Shown in pieces: positions 1-13,016 of a stretch of DNA of 64,000 bases (position 1 is the first letter of the stretch; each line of letters starts with the position of its first letter). This stretch comes from Formicarius rufipectus (Eukaryota; Chordata; Aves; Passeriformes; Formicariidae), in NCBI GenBank assembly GCA_013399695.1, contig VXAU01002236.1:368299-432298 (forward strand). The letters are read 5' to 3'. Position numbers and translations under genes: made by a program. The notes below the pieces were generated by a model. That model was not told the DNA's origin, did no database searches, and saw only the letters and a program-made list of their open reading frames with translations.

Positions 1-808
1 ATGGAGACTGCCTAGACCATGAGGCAGCCCAAAACATCCATGAGACCAGGGAATGAGAAAGACTTCACTTGTGAGAGAAATATGCCACAGGACAAGCAGC
101 ACCAGGCAGCCAAGAGGTTGTTATCATGAGGGAGAAGCAGAGCCCAGCAGATAGCCCTGCTCTGCAGCAGGGAGGTAGGGAGAAGGGCTGGAATTCACCC
201 AGCTCCTGTGCCTGGACCACAGCACCACTGGGAACGTGGGTGGTAAAACCAGGCTGTACATCTGCCCTCCTGAAACAAGATCAGGTCTGTTCCAGGAGAG
301 ACAGACTGTGGGAAAATGGAGATGTAACTGTCACTCTTAGTAACAAAAAGGGAGAAATGCAAAGAAAAATAAACCTTGGTGAGCTAGAACTGAAAGAGCT
401 CCAGTGACAGGTTTTTTGGTGGTTGCCTGGGGTAACGCAATCCTATTAAAGCCACTGTTTGCTCTTCCCAGCAACACAGTTCATTTGCCCAGACTGGGGA
501 AAAAGGAACATTCCTACAGCTCTCAGCTGACAGTAGAGGAGGGAGTGGAGTGAGATTCAAAGCCTCTCTCAGCCCCCAGAGCTGGTCACACACCCACAGA
601 AATCCCCTGCCTTGGAGAAATCTGCACCTAGAAGCCTGTATCATTATTTTTCTTCATTACCAGAAAGGCAATCAAGGTTCAGATCCAGGTTCAAGTGCCC
701 CCCTGTCCATGCTGCCTGCTCCCAAACATCCCCCTGCCCATGCTGCCTGCTCCCAGCCTTTCTGTGCAAACCCAGTGCAAGGCTGGAGTACAGTCTGGCT
801 GCTCTCAC

Positions 809-3800
809 CTTCTCAAACACCTCACTATCTTGGTAGCTAAAGACACGGAAAGCACCTCGGATCTCCTTCACACCAGGACACAGCAAAGGCAGCATGTTGA
901 CATATACCACACCATGGAAGGAAATCTGCATTTCATCACCCTGAAAACACAGAACAAGGGACTGAGATACCAAACAGACTGATATTATCCTCAAGGAAAC
1001 AGGGTCACTGATCCATTAAGGAGAGGCCACACAGCAAACTGATGCACCTGCTGAGCCAGTGGCCCTCTGTTACTGGCACACAGCAGAAACAACCTGGATG
1101 AATACACAGGAGTCACTTGATATGTAGAACATTAATTTCATTCCAAACCCAGTGAGGCAGCTTTTCTCTCTAATTCCTGCACTCTGCCATTCCTCAGAAT
1201 TGTCTTGTTGAAATGTTGGGATATGGCTGCAAAACTGGCAGCAGTGTGGTTAGAAATCCAAGTGACCCTATCTTGTGCATCTCAGACTGGACAGAAACTA
1301 GGTGGCTGCAAACTCCTGGCACTGCTGAGTGCTGAAAGGGATTTACACCAACTTACATGACTTTGTCCTGGGAGAGATTAGGTGCTCTCACACTACCAAC
1401 TTTCAGGAACAGAACCATTAGCAAAAGGGCTGTTTCTCTGTTAATTCACCCTGGTTTAGGTGCAAAATCAAAACTTACCCACAGCCCAAGAAAGAAGGCA
1501 TGAACTTCTTCAAGATGTTCTAAAACCCCATTGTCTCAGTGAATTATCTTAATTCTCTTCAGGACCAGGCTGGACAGGACTTGGAGCAACCTGGTCTAGT
1601 GGAAAGTGTCCCTACCCATAGCAGGGAGTTGGAACGAGATGGAGTTTGAGGTCCCTTCCAACCCAAACCATTCTGAGACTCTGTGATTCTAAAAAACACC
1701 CTCTCCCTGTCTCCTTTCCACCCAGTTGCCACAGACCACCAGTGAGAGCTCTGTATGCTAAAGGATAAAATATGACCCTTTGTCTATTTAACAGCTCTAT
1801 AAAAGTGATTTCTCACAAAACCTCCTGCTCTCTCACTTGTTTTGACTGGTTCAAGGCTGGTTTTGGTATCATAAAGGCATCAAAATGAAAATGCATACCC
1901 CTTCCCACTGTTACCTTGTCAACTTTGCTAGCTTTGCCTTTGCTGTGTGGGGCTGTGGATACCCTGCAGAGCTCCACGGGCCAGTACCGACACTCTGCAA
2001 TGCGCTTCTGCAGACTGGACACAAAGCAGGGATGAGAAGATGCACAAACCAAGATCGAGAGGCCCACCTCCCCCCTTTCTACTCCAGCAGCCCATGCTGG
2101 GTTTGCTTCAACCCACTTCCACAGCAAACACCCTCAGGCCATTGGAACAAATGCGCTTTGGGGCAGGCTGGGAACATCTCTTCCACCCACTGCTGTTTGC
2201 ATTTATGGCACAACCAGCTATAAAACAACAGCGAGAGTGACGCACTCAGTTGTCTCTCGGCCCTGCTTACTTCAGAAACAAAACAACCAAGAAGGAGCAT
2301 GATTAACTTTGGTGTAAATCCTGAACTGCACAGAGCAAGCAGACTCTGAGCTCCCATTCAATGTGGCTGATGACTCTGAAACCAACAGACATGTAGGGAA
2401 AAGAACTTTAAAAGTCAAACGAGATAGAAGTGAGTATTTCCACACAAGGAGAAATTTGGTCGAGAAATTCACAGCCATGATGAAGCTGAGGCCAGGAGAA
2501 TTCAAAGAGAAATGGAACACAGCCTGATCTTGAGCATATCTAGAGCTGCTGAAGGTAACACTTATCCAATAAAAACCAAATGAAGAATGCCCACATGGAG
2601 TGAAAGGTTTTAATGTATTGGAAATTCCGTAAAACTTAATTAACAGCTCAGAGGAGAGCTGTGTGGGGCACCCTACTCCATGCCTGCTCACCATGACTGC
2701 TGCTCCTCCTTTCAAACAGCTCCCAGCCCCAGTTGCTGGCAACAGGAATGAGCATTTGTGGCCTGGAGACAGCAGCTCCAGCTTCTCCACATTCTCCCAG
2801 TACAGCAGAAAGAAGCTGCTGTCAGCAGTTCAAGGCTGCTCCCTTGCTCAGGTGAACCACCTGTGGCCAACAGGAGCCACAGGTGAGGAAGAGTCGCAGT
2901 TTCAACTCTACAAGGTCTGAGACCACCTGTACGTTGCTGCTCCTGCCTCAGGCCACTCATGTGAGCATGTTCTGGAGTGGTTTCCTCAGGTCCCTTACAC
3001 AGCTACTGCAGCAGCATCCAGGTAGCAGCGCCTTTCCATGTCCCAGACAATTCTCTTCGCACTTTCTGCTTGGATCCTGAATTCCCTGTCCTGTGAGAAA
3101 CAGCACGCAGTCAGAGCCAGGACAGCAATCTCCACAGCCTACATCATCCCCAGAAATGTTCCCTAGGAGAGCATGTGAGTCAGACAGAGGTGTCCAAGTC
3201 CCCATAGTCAGGCCAGCCCAGCAGAGAAGACAGCAGCCTTTCCTGCAGACACCATCAGCACTGAGAGCCTGGCTCACAGCACACAAACTCCTAGCCCAGC
3301 AGGTCAGTGTGGGTAGTTTTTGGGGACCAGACCTGCCACATGGCCCCTCAGGATCTCTCCTGCAGTGAGTCAGCATGCCTCCTTCCCCAAGGGAACTATC
3401 TCTGTGCCTGGACACTATGCTGAGGTCTGACCTCCCACCTCCTCCCCATAACAAGTCTTTCTCAGTCCCTGCTGGTTCAGTTCCATCTGTGACTCTGCCA
3501 GTCCTCACCTCGCTTTTGGTGAGCTCTCCATCCTCATCCTCATAGGGTCTGCCAACGATGAAGGAGTTGGGTATGCTCAGGGCACCAGGGGCCAGGATGT
3601 TACCAAGGGGCCACTTTTTAGGCCGGGGTAATGGTTCTTTTACACTATCAACCTTCACAATGCCATTTCTGAAGAGCAAGGGGAGTTCCTTCTAGAGATA
3701 CATGAGAAACAAAGGATTTGCATTTCCAACAGGAGCAGGAGCAAGAGCCAGCTGCTCTGAGCTGGGATAAAAAAGCTAAATAGCAGTGCAGGAGCCTGGC

Positions 3801-6800
3801 TTGGAAAACACACTTCACCACATGCATACAAAGAATGGAATAAAAATAAAGAGCTATGTGGAAAAAACCCTGCCAGTTTGAATCCAATCTTTCCAAGCAG
3901 ACCTTTGTGTTAAAGAAACACGTCATGCCACAGATACCCTGAGCCCTCACAACAAAGGCTGCTGGCACACAGGCACGGGAGCTGTACAATCCATGTGCCT
4001 GCACACTTCTCTCCACGGGGTGGGAGAACAGCCCAAACCCCCTGTTACTGTGCCTGGACTATTCTCACCTCACCAGCTGCGGGTACTTGCAAGCAAGCCA
4101 TGTAGTTTTGCTGGGATTCAGTGGCAAATGCTTCAGGGACAAAATAAGCTGCCTCCAGTGTGACACTCAGAAGGCTCCCACTTGAGAACTGCGTGGCAGA
4201 GAGCAGAGGCTCTCTGGTGCACACTGTCACTTCAAGGCCACCCTGTGAGCCAAGGATAAAGTAGAGCCAGTAACGAGACAATTATAACTTGCCTGGTCTT
4301 AAGAAGAAGCACGAAGAAACCTAAGGCCAGAATGTAAATGTTATCTTCTGCCTCATCTCAGATGCAAAAGAAAACAGACCAGGACAGGAAAGGAATTTCA
4401 GGATCAATTTGGCTCAATTGTGGTATTTGTTATAGTCACACACTGTTTGAAGCATGGCATATGCCCTGAGGGTCTCATAAAATGAGCCATGATGAATGAG
4501 GCAGAGTCTCATAAAAGGAGTTGAGGAGAAGGAACATCAAGGATGGAAAATGAAGCTTTTCCCTGGTGATTCAGAAGGCCACACTTTGCCTCCGTGCTCT
4601 ATATGCAGTCTTTAATTACCTGTCCCAGCCCTGGATGGATGGTTTGTGATGAAAAACCAGCTGGTCAGCATTTATTACCTGTCCTCCCTAATGAGTGCCT
4701 CCCACCTTGCTCACTGTGAACCTTTTAAACACAGAGATGCTAGTGTGATACCCACCCCTCCAATTCGCTCCCAGTGCTCACTGCAGGCAGGCTCAGTAGC
4801 AAAATTGGACACCTTTTCCCAGTCTCATACTTCATTCCCTGTTTTAGTGACTGGGTACTTTGCAACCACCTGCATGAATAAGGACCTTTCAGGGAAGGCA
4901 GCCAGAGCTTGCACAATAATGGACTCAGATATTTTATCTGCAGAAAGTAAGACTAATAAACCTGGGCAGGTGACCCTGCCATTGCATTTTTTGGGTTTTT
5001 CAGCACTGTGATTTCCATCTTTAACATTTTTTCCAGAGCAATTCAGTAGCTGCACACATTAACATTTCCCAGCACGATTTCACCTATCACAGGCAACTGG
5101 GGACAGACGTCAGTGGGAGCAGGAAAGGCCTTCAAACCTGTAACATGTAGGACTGCACCACATCCCTGATGAGCCAGGTGGCTGAGTCATGCTCTCCCTC
5201 CCATTAAAAAGCAGGAGAGAGCTGAATGAGGGAAGGAACAGTTCCAAATTCCACATACCATGGCCTCCAGGCAAGGGCTCTTTGATGGGGAGGCAGGCAC
5301 TGCATACAAAGGAGCTGAGACCTTCAATGAACACTCTCCTTAGAAGAAACAGGAATGAGAACAGCCTAAAATGAGACCTTCTGCAGAGAATCCTAGTCAT
5401 GGAATGGCTTGGGTTAGAAGCGACTTTAAAGCTCATCTCATTCCAAACCCCCTGTCCACCAGACAAAATCATGGTCTAAATCCTAACACCAAGGTACCAA
5501 TGCCACCCCCTCTGCCCCCTTAGCCAGACTTTGCAGAGCTGTGAAAGCCACTTTGTCAAAAGGAGGTAAATTGTAATCAGGGGTCCATAAGCAAAGATAA
5601 AAAAGTGCAAGGGAGCATGGAGCAGTTACAGAGGCTGTGGAAGTCAATGTTGTACCTTGCAGCAAAGGTAGAAGGTCCACCACAGCTTGGCCAAGAGGCA
5701 CAGTCTTCTCCTGTTTTTTCTTCTCTTTTTGACCCACTTCTACCACTGTCACTAGAGAGATAAAAGGAGAGAAGCTGGCAGAGTTCCTCAAACCAGCAGG
5801 TAAGGGGCTAGGAAAGGTTTGTGTCAGCTCTGACACATGGTACTCTTCATCTCTGAAAGCCAACAAGCACAGTGAAGCCCACGGAGCACAGGTCAGCATG
5901 GAAGGAGATTCTTCCAGCTAGCAGAGATGGAACACAGGTGCTGAGACCCTCCCACTGCTGTGGCTGAAGTGCTGTTCCTGAACAAGGGACTCCTGCAACT
6001 GACAGCACCCACCTCCCAGGAGGAAGATCCAGCACTAAGTACTTACAGAGCAGCGGTTTCTGTGCAATAACCTCCAAGGTGTTGGGCCCATTGGGGCTGC
6101 ACTCAAAGCTAGTCGTGAAGTTGTAGTTTGCTGTCCCATCTGGCAAGACATGAACCTTGGAGGAGTCTCCCAGGACTGCTCCGTTGTACTCTGCACGCAC
6201 CGACGTGAGCAGCACATCACTTTTGAGAGTTTTCTGTCAAAAACAGAGCACATGAAGCAGCTGCCCTGCAGTAGCCGTCTAAGATCAGAGTTGCCCCTGG
6301 CGGCAGCTCAGTTCAGTGCCCAGGACAGGCCTCACTGCTGGGGGTCTGTTCCACCAAGAGCAGCAGAGCTTGGCCATGCTGAGACCTCCACCCTCCCTGC
6401 TTTTAGGAGGGAAATTTCCTGCCCTGCCATGCCGTGATGCCCCAAAATTTATCAGGAGGCTAAGCAGGGGAGATGGAGAGGCTTTCACCCCAGAAAAGAC
6501 CCACCTAGACCAAATCCCAGAATACCCCATTGATATTTTTGTGCTTCCAGGAAGCTTGAGATGTTTGTTGTCTCTAAGAAAGTATCTCCTGAACTACAGG
6601 AATGAGCTCACAGGACACTTGTGGATATCATGTGGCTGCAGAATGCCCTGAAAAGAAACGGCCTCAAGTTGTGCTGGGGATGTTTAGATAGAATATCAGG
6701 GAAAATTTCTTCACTGTAAGGGTGGTCAGGCATTGGAAGAAGCTGCCTAGGGCAGTGGAGAAGTCACCATTTCCGCAAGGGTTCAAAATACATGTGGATG

Positions 6801-8469
6801 CTGCACTTGGTTTAGTGGTGGCTTTGGTGGTTAGACTCTGGTCTTACAAACCTTTTCCAGCCTTAATGATTCCAAGATTCTATGGAATCAAAGAGGGGAT
6901 CCAGTAAGCTCTTTGAGGAGCTCTGCAATTTGTTACACCACCTTCATTCCTCTTGTTTTAAGCAGAGATGAGCAGATTCAAATTCTAGTTTGAATTCAAA
7001 ATGTCTAAACAGGGGAGCTTAACAAGGATGAACAGGGCTTGTGAGGACACAGCATAAGGCACTGGGGATGTGCGTGCCTGGGCAGCACCAGGCACCTCTA
7101 CAGCAGGAGGAGGTGCTGGGCAGCAGATACCAAAGAGCCTCCTTGCAGGAGAAATACAGTTTAGTTCTCAATCCACAGAGAAGTAGCCGAACACAAGGAC
7201 CATTGTACCCAAACTCATCTTTTCCTTAGTGCTGAGCCACAGGGATGCCCAACCTCCAAAGCCTCTCCCTCAGCTCCTCTCTCCTTGTCACTGGGGTAAT
7301 TAGTTCCAAACTGCCTTTTACACAGAGATCTCTTTCACTTGGTTTTAATTATTAGCCCTTCTCACTGTCTCCTTGAGCATGCATTCTATGAATGGCTAAA
7401 CAGAACCCAATTAACCTTCCCCTGTACCATTAATTATCCAAGACTCCTCTCATCCCTCTCTACATTACCTCTAATTAACCAGATTCCACATTCTTCTAGC
7501 TGGAATTCTTTTCATACTGTTGTTGTGACTGCCCTTTTGTAAACCCTCCTCCTTTTGCCACAGCCCTTTCTCAGGCTGGAGCAATCAGAACCACAAAGCA
7601 ACATTCTGAATGCAATCAATCCACGGGCTTGTTCTTTCCCCCATTGTTTTTCCTCCTCTCACCTTGTACTTATCTTCTGTTTGCTGAATCTATCAGTGTG
7701 AGAGGTGCTCCAACACTACAGTGTAAAAGCATCAAGCAGGTTGGTTTTTTTTGGTTTTGGTTTTTTTTTTTCTTTTCTCTGCTGCTGGAGCAGAAACAGG
7801 GATTTGCACTTTTCTGCTTGGGCTTCTCCTCTGCATTCCCTCACAAATACCAGTTCCTCTAGAAGACTTTAAGGACAGTTGGGCACATCACATGGAAGTC
7901 ACAGCAGTGATGGTTTGATTGGCACCAGCTCATAGTCTGGCACTGGAGCCACAGCCTTTTTAAACACAGAGCCTTGCTATTGCTTTCAGTGTGATTTAAA
8001 TGGCTGCAGCTGGGATGAAAGTCTGATTTAATATCCAAGTGAGATCTTTTCAGAGGTATTTGTCTCACTGATACATATTTTCACTGTGTTTTGCTTTTAA
8101 AAAAGCTGCCATTTACATACAGTTAGAAGACTTACATTTCACCACAGCATCTCTGGACTGCTGCTGGGGAGATGTTGGAGATGTGTTCCCCAATTTATGT
8201 GACTCACAAGCCTTTACTCTGTGTGAATCTCTGATACTCCCATCACTCATTTTGATAGCCTTATCACCCCCTACCTGTTCTCAAACAGGATCCCAGCACA
8301 CAGAATTGCTTTGGCCTCATTTACTAAACTAGTAGAGGCATTTTCAGAAAAACATTACCAGGTTCTGTGCCTTCAGGACTATGATCTGCACTGGTGTTGT
8401 CTGTGACATGCTGGGAAGTACTGCAGCAAAGGACATGCTCCTACTAGCCAGCCCTGCAGGGACCTCCAT
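809..8469 (-). CDS. CFAP70: Cilia and flagella associated protein 70, N-terminal part (gene continues past left edge)
   Basis: Axonemal protein linked to outer dynein arms and ciliary beating; the family has an N-terminal C2-like region and C-terminal TPR repeats. Nine coding exons read on the minus strand: 8359-8469 (ATG), 6047-6233, 5656-5751, 5259-5338, 4069-4242, 3509-3691, 2999-3090, 1915-2014, 809-940. All junctions are GT/AG, the phases agree, and 385 residues are open. Landmarks matching vertebrate CFAP70 are RAEYNGAVLGDS, LGQAVVDLLPLL, VTLEAAYFVPEAF, PRPKKWPLGNILAPGA, KRIVWDMERRCYLD, KRIAECRYWPVEL and SFHGVVYVNMLPLL. The start has a good context (GCCATGG). The remaining two thirds, including the TPRs, lie left of base 1; I saw no further exon in 1-808. 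It is head-to-head with MSS51. Identity is from memory of the human protein, but the match is dense. Confidence 0.93.
1561..1694 (+). mobile_element. CR1 LINE 3' fragment
   Basis: Typical avian CR1 end: TTGGAGCAACCTGGTCTAGT, CCCTTCCAACCCAAACCATT and a terminal TCTGTGATTCT. Lies in a CFAP70 intron. Confidence 0.85.
5398..5466 (-). mobile_element. Short CR1 3' fragment
   Basis: Reverse-oriented CR1 end: TCATGGAATGGCTTGGGTTA then GACTTTAAAGCTCATCTCAT. In the CFAP70 intron upstream of exon 5259-5338. Confidence 0.7.
6676..6892 (+). mobile_element. CR1 LINE 3' fragment
   Basis: Contains TTTCTTCACTGTAAGGGTGG, TCAGGCATTGGAAGAAGCTG and TTCCAGCCTTAATGATTCCA, the 3' UTR of an older CR1 subfamily than the copies near RAB11FIP3. 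In CFAP70 intron 1. Confidence 0.9.
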
Positions 8470-8779
8470 GGCTCTGCAGGAGAAAGAATGAGGAAAGAAA
8501 CATGAAACTGCTCCATTCCTCTCCCAGATGCCTCCCCAGGACTCAGCAGTGGTGGCTCTGAGTGCTATTCAGGGCTTGGCTGTCAAAACACCATTGAAAG
8601 CACAGGGCTGTGGCAGTGACGAATCTCGCACGAGGCACAGAGGGAGGACAGGAAGAAATGCAGTGTGAAAATTATCCGGCTCTCTAAACTTCGCCCAGCT
8701 GCAGCCCTCAGGAAGGACTCCGAGTGCCAGGCTGCCCTCAACTCCCAGCGCCGGGAACAGCCCTGGGCTCCTTTTCACT

Positions 8780-9829
8780 CCGTGTTTAATTAATCCTGAC
8801 GCCCACCCCGTCCCCTCCCGGCTTCCACACGCCCAGAGGACCTGCCTCCATCTGCTCCTCCGGGCTGGGGATCCCTGCAGAGGCTCATGGGCCCCGCGGA
8901 CCCCGCAGGCCCCGCTGTCTGCCCGGGCCGGGCCGCCCCCGAGCGGCCTCCGCCGTGCCGGGGCTGTCCCGCCCTGGAGTGCCCCTGCAGCCCTTCACCC
9001 ACGGGCCTGGGGTTTCTCCCGCCCTAGGGCGCACCTGCAGCCCGTCACGGCGAGCCTCCCCGACCCAGACGTGTCTTGTAGCCCCTCACCAGTGCTCCCG
9101 GGGGTCCTGCCGCCCCTCACTGGGAGCCGCCGGGGCTCGAACCCGCGGCTTCACTGGCTCCGCGGAGCGCTCGCGTCCCGTAACCACAGCGACGCGGCCG
9201 CTCCGCCCGACCAGCGAAACCTCGCGAGACCACGACTCTCCACCACGCGCTTGGGGGCGCGTCCGTGAAGGCGCTGCCGCCGCCATGATGGGTGTGGGCT
9301 GCCCTTACCTGCCCCGCGTGGGGCGTGGGCCCCCCCGCTTGTCCTGGGGCCGCGGCAGGGGCACCGCGGCTCTCCCTGCAGCCCTGAGTGCCCCTGGCCA
9401 GTCCAGCTGCTGCCCCAGCACTACTGTGGCACCCCCACCCCCTCCTGGCAGAACCTGTGGTGCCCACCCAGCCACTCCCTGGCGCCTCGCTGGGGGCCCT
9501 GAGGGCTAACGGGGGGTCCCCGCAAGCCCCATGGCGGGGGCTGGGGCAGGGCCTGTGACCCCGTGGTGTTGCCTAAAAGTGACATCCCGACACCACAGGC
9601 TTGGGCAGGCCCCCAGGCCCCCCCAGCTGCACAGTGTGGGACGCCGCAGGGTTTTGGGGACCCCTCCGCCACCAGCACGGCTGTCGGGGCGGGCGCCGGA
9701 CCTCCGGAGCGGGTAGGCCCGTCCCCGTGAGGGCATGCCCAGAATAGCTCCGCTATCCGATTCCTGCAGCCGGGGGTGACATTGGAGCCCGGCCGCGGGC
9801 CAGGAGGGCCCCGGCGGCACGGCAGCGGC
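8780..9829. promoter_or_regulatory. CpG-rich shared promoter region between CFAP70 and MSS51
   Basis: A GC- and CpG-rich stretch separates the divergent start codons of CFAP70 (8469, minus) and MSS51 (9830, plus). CpGs are densest from about 8880 to 9300 and continue through the first MSS51 exon. No TATA box stands out. A bidirectional CpG-island promoter is inferred from position and composition. 5' UTR exons of either gene may lie here but cannot be placed. Confidence 0.5.
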
Positions 9830-12803
9830 ATGGCGGGCAGGGGGCGGCGGGCGCGGCCCCCGCAGGCCCCGGGCAACCCCCAGCCAGGCCCCTCTCCCGC
9901 AGCCCCCCGTCCTGCGGCCCCCACGGCGCAGCCAAACGCGGGCGCTGCCCCCAGGACCGGCCGCCCCAGGAAGGCCGTGCAGGAGCCCACGACGAGGGCT
10001 TGCGACGTGGACTCGCTGGGCTTCCAGGCCATGGACCGCAACGTGCCAGGGCTGTCCCACGTCATCCTGCAGAAGCTCAACATGAAGAGCTACGAGGACT
10101 ACAAGTGAGTGAGCACCCACGGGTGCATATTCCCCACCTGCTCCCCCGGCCAGACCACCCCATGTGTCCCCCAGCACCTGGAGTGTTTCTCCTGGCTCAT
10201 CCCACCCTCCCAGCTCCGCCCTTATGTGGGCTCTGATGGACTCCTGGGTGCACCCCTCCAGGGTGCCCATCTCCCCACCCAGGCCGAGATGCTCCTGGCT
10301 GGAGATGAAAATCCTGGCTGTCTCGGAGGCAGGGTGTCAGCCCCACTGTGGTGGCAGTGGGCTGGATCCTGCTCACCCCCAACCTTGTAGGTCTGCCATG
10401 GACGGGAGGAAGAGCGGCAGTGATTTTGGCATCCGGACTTACTTTGACATGTTCCAGAAGATGGAAGACACCTTCAAGTTTTGTGCTGAATGCAAGAAGC
10501 TCCCTGATGCCCTCCCGGACCCCAAAAGCCTCCGGCGTTGCAAGAGGTAGGGGAGGGATGGTCTGATGGCATAGGGGTGGATCCATCCCTTGCTTCCTGC
10601 AGCCCGGTGGCCCAGGTGAAGCAAGGAGCGTCTGGCCTCAGTGCCCACCTCCAGCCACAGGGCACCCCCAAAACAGTGACACAGCTTTGGGAGAGGGTAA
10701 GCAGGCTCAGGGGGGTGGATCCTGCCCCCCTTCCCATGGCTGGGCACATTGCCTGTCTGCCCAGGTGCCAAAATGTGTACTACTGTGGTGTGACGTGCCA
10801 GCGTGCCAACTGGCCGCTGCACAAGAAGTTCTGCAAGAAGCTGAAGCTGGTGGCCCTGGATCGGCTGGTGGAGTGGCTCATCTTCACAGGTGGGACATGT
10901 TCCCCCCCAAGCCTGCCTGACCTCCATCCCAGGCTGCACAGATCCCATGGTGGGATGTAGGGTCCCTCCTTCAGCCCCTCTCCTCCAGCACTCCCACAGC
11001 ACAGGTAGGATGGACAGCCTGGGCCGTGGGGTGACCACTGCACCCTCCAGCCTTCTCCCTACCCCCCAGGAGACATCCCCTTCCCCACGGAGACCTGGAC
11101 AAAACCCACTCAGGATGTGAAGGGCTGGGAGGACTGGTTCTCCATGCAGGAGCAGCTGGAGGAGAAGCTGAATGCCATCGTGGCTGGGCGGTACATGACC
11201 CTGCTCTGGGCCAACGCCGGGAAGCCCCGGCCGGAGGACAGGGAGCTGCGCGAGTCCATCCGGCGCCTGGTCACCGACTTCCACTCGCGGCCACTCACCA
11301 TCGGCCTGGGGCTGCGGCTTTTTGGCATTGACCCCCTTGCCAGGCCCCTCACCGTGCATGTGGTGGGGGCCTCCCACGTGGAGACCCTCAACACCCGGCT
11401 GACGGACTACGATGAGCTGACGCGGATGTTCCCTGGGCACCAGGGCATGGAGATGGTGATGGTGGGCGTGGATGTGGTGGACGGACCCATCATGAGACCA
11501 CCCCTGGCCACACCAGCACCCCAGGGAAGGGTCTATCTCAGCAGCTACAAGGGGCTCTACCACGACTTCTGGGAAAGCCACGTGGAGACCAAGCTGGCTG
11601 CCCGGCCTGACCTGGTGGTGGGATTTCACCCAGGTGAGTGTCTGCACATAGGGGGGCTGGATCCTTGCACCTGGAAGTGGGACATCCCTGCAGGGCACAG
11701 GGCAGGGTCTCAGGAACCACCCTGAGTACCCTGGAGCACCTAGGGCTGAGCCTGCATGTGCGCTTGGGACATGCCCAGGGCTTTGCACAAAGATACAACT
11801 AACAGCTGGGGTGATACCCTGGGATGTCGCTACCTTGTTCCCCACTCATTGTCCTGCCTGTGTCACCCTGCAGATCAGAGCAGTCCCTGCTTCAGGGCTT
11901 GGTCTTGTGCTCAGCCCAGGACCCAGAGTCTGGGGTGCCTCCAGTGCTAGTGGGGAGCTGGACCCCACCTTGCTGAGGGCTGCCAATCCCTATTGCCAGC
12001 ACCATTGTGTATCCTGGGGTCTCCAGCGTGAAGTGATGCAGTTGGAGCCGGCTTTCCCTAGCTCCACACATGTCCCTCTGTGTCCCCATGTTCTCCAATG
12101 TCTCCCATGTCCCCTGTGTCCCACATTCCCAGTGTCCTCCATGTCCCTCCATGTCCCCATGTTCCCTCATGTCCCACCATGTCCCCACCTGGCAGATGGA
12201 CTTGAGGATCTGTGTACCTGTCCTCCATCTGCCTCAGCTCCTGGAGGCAACACAGCCTCCAGTGCACCTCCATCTTCTGTGAGGACAGGGGGACACAGCT
12301 GTAGGGCTAGGGTGGGATGGGAGGGAGGTGGAGCCCTCACTGCTGTGTCCCCCCAGGTTTCCATGCCTGCCCAGACCTGCTGGCGGGCTGGTTGCCCACC
12401 CTGCTGCTGCTGCGGGACTATCGCCTGCCCGTCCTCTTCACCGTCTACAGGTGAGTTCAGCCCCACAGCCCTGTGAGCCGGCGCAGCCACCCGGTAACGG
12501 GACTGTCCTCCCCTCTCCCACAGCGAGCAGGAGCTGAAGGCCTCCCTCCAGATCCTTGTGGAGCTTGAGACGCACATTGTGGGCTATGCCAGCAACCCCT
12601 TCGCCTCGCTGCGGCCCGAGCAGGTCTACTCCAGCCCCAACAAGGCACCTGTCTACTGCAGCTCCCACTACATCGCGCTGCTGGGGGCAGAGGCATTGGC
12701 TGTGCCGGGTGCTGAGGAGCTGGAGGAGGATGATGATGGCTGGCAGGGAGGGGAGCCCGGTGCTGCTGCTGAGGGTGGGGGCATCGCCCCAGGGCTGGGC
12801 TGA
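9830..12803 (+). CDS. MSS51: MSS51 mitochondrial translational activator homologue (MYND zinc finger), complete
   Basis: Vertebrate MSS51 is a mitochondrial protein mainly of skeletal muscle, tied to energy metabolism. Six exons: 9830-10104, 10391-10546, 10765-10889, 11070-11633, 12357-12450, 12524-12803. They join in phase to 497 residues ending in TGA. The N-terminus (about 1-70) is Pro/Arg/Ala-rich and poorly conserved. VPGLSHVILQKLNMKSYEDY follows. The MYND finger spans about 123-167, with Cys pairs C123/C126, C142/C145, C151/C155 and the H163/C167 end. The conserved C-terminal half carries HVVGASHVET, DYDELTRMFPGH, LYHDFWE, LPTLLLLRDY and PEQVYSSPNKAPVYCS. The tail is acidic then Gly/Ala-rich. 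The first ATG of the long open frame was chosen; upstream DNA is CpG-rich. No AATAAA was seen on the plus strand after the stop, so the 3' end is undefined. Confidence 0.95.
12060..12195. repeat. Minisatellite in MSS51 intron 4
   Basis: Degenerate tandem copies of about 10-13 bp built on CATGTCCC / CCATGTCCCC, inside the intron between exons 11070-11633 and 12357-12450. Confidence 0.7.
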
Positions 12804-12845
12804 CCCCATGCAGCCAGTGCCTTCCTGCCTGTTCTGCCTGGGGTC

Positions 12846-12898
12846 CTGGATGGCCAATCCCAGGACCCCGTCTCCCCATCCTGGGATTGGCCATCCAG
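12846..12898. repeat. Perfect 20-bp inverted repeat with 13-nt loop
   Basis: Arms 12846-12865 and 12879-12898 are exact reverse complements; the C-rich loop is 12866-12878. It lies 43 bp after the MSS51 stop and about 120 bp beyond the minus-strand AATAAA of the converging PITPNC1-like gene. It would form a stable RNA hairpin in the MSS51 3' UTR or in read-through transcripts of either strand. Confidence 0.9.
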
Positions 12899-13016
12899 CC
12901 ATCCCTCACTGCACACATCCGGACCCAGGAGATGCAGCACCCCAGCACAGGCATGGCACCCCTCTGCAGCACCAAATGAACCAATGTGCCAGCAACTGGC
13001 CACTGTGTCTCAAGCT

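Noticed and set aside
9117..9200. tRNA-like T-arm (minus strand GGGTTCGAGCCCC with a loosely matching acceptor-like end)
   Set aside because: No A-box or D-arm, imperfect T stem, and an 82-base span without a cloverleaf. Chance in a CpG island.
10439..11845. 468-codon minus-strand frame opposite MSS51
   Set aside because: Shadow of the GC-rich MSS51 exons; it crosses their splice sites and has no domain.
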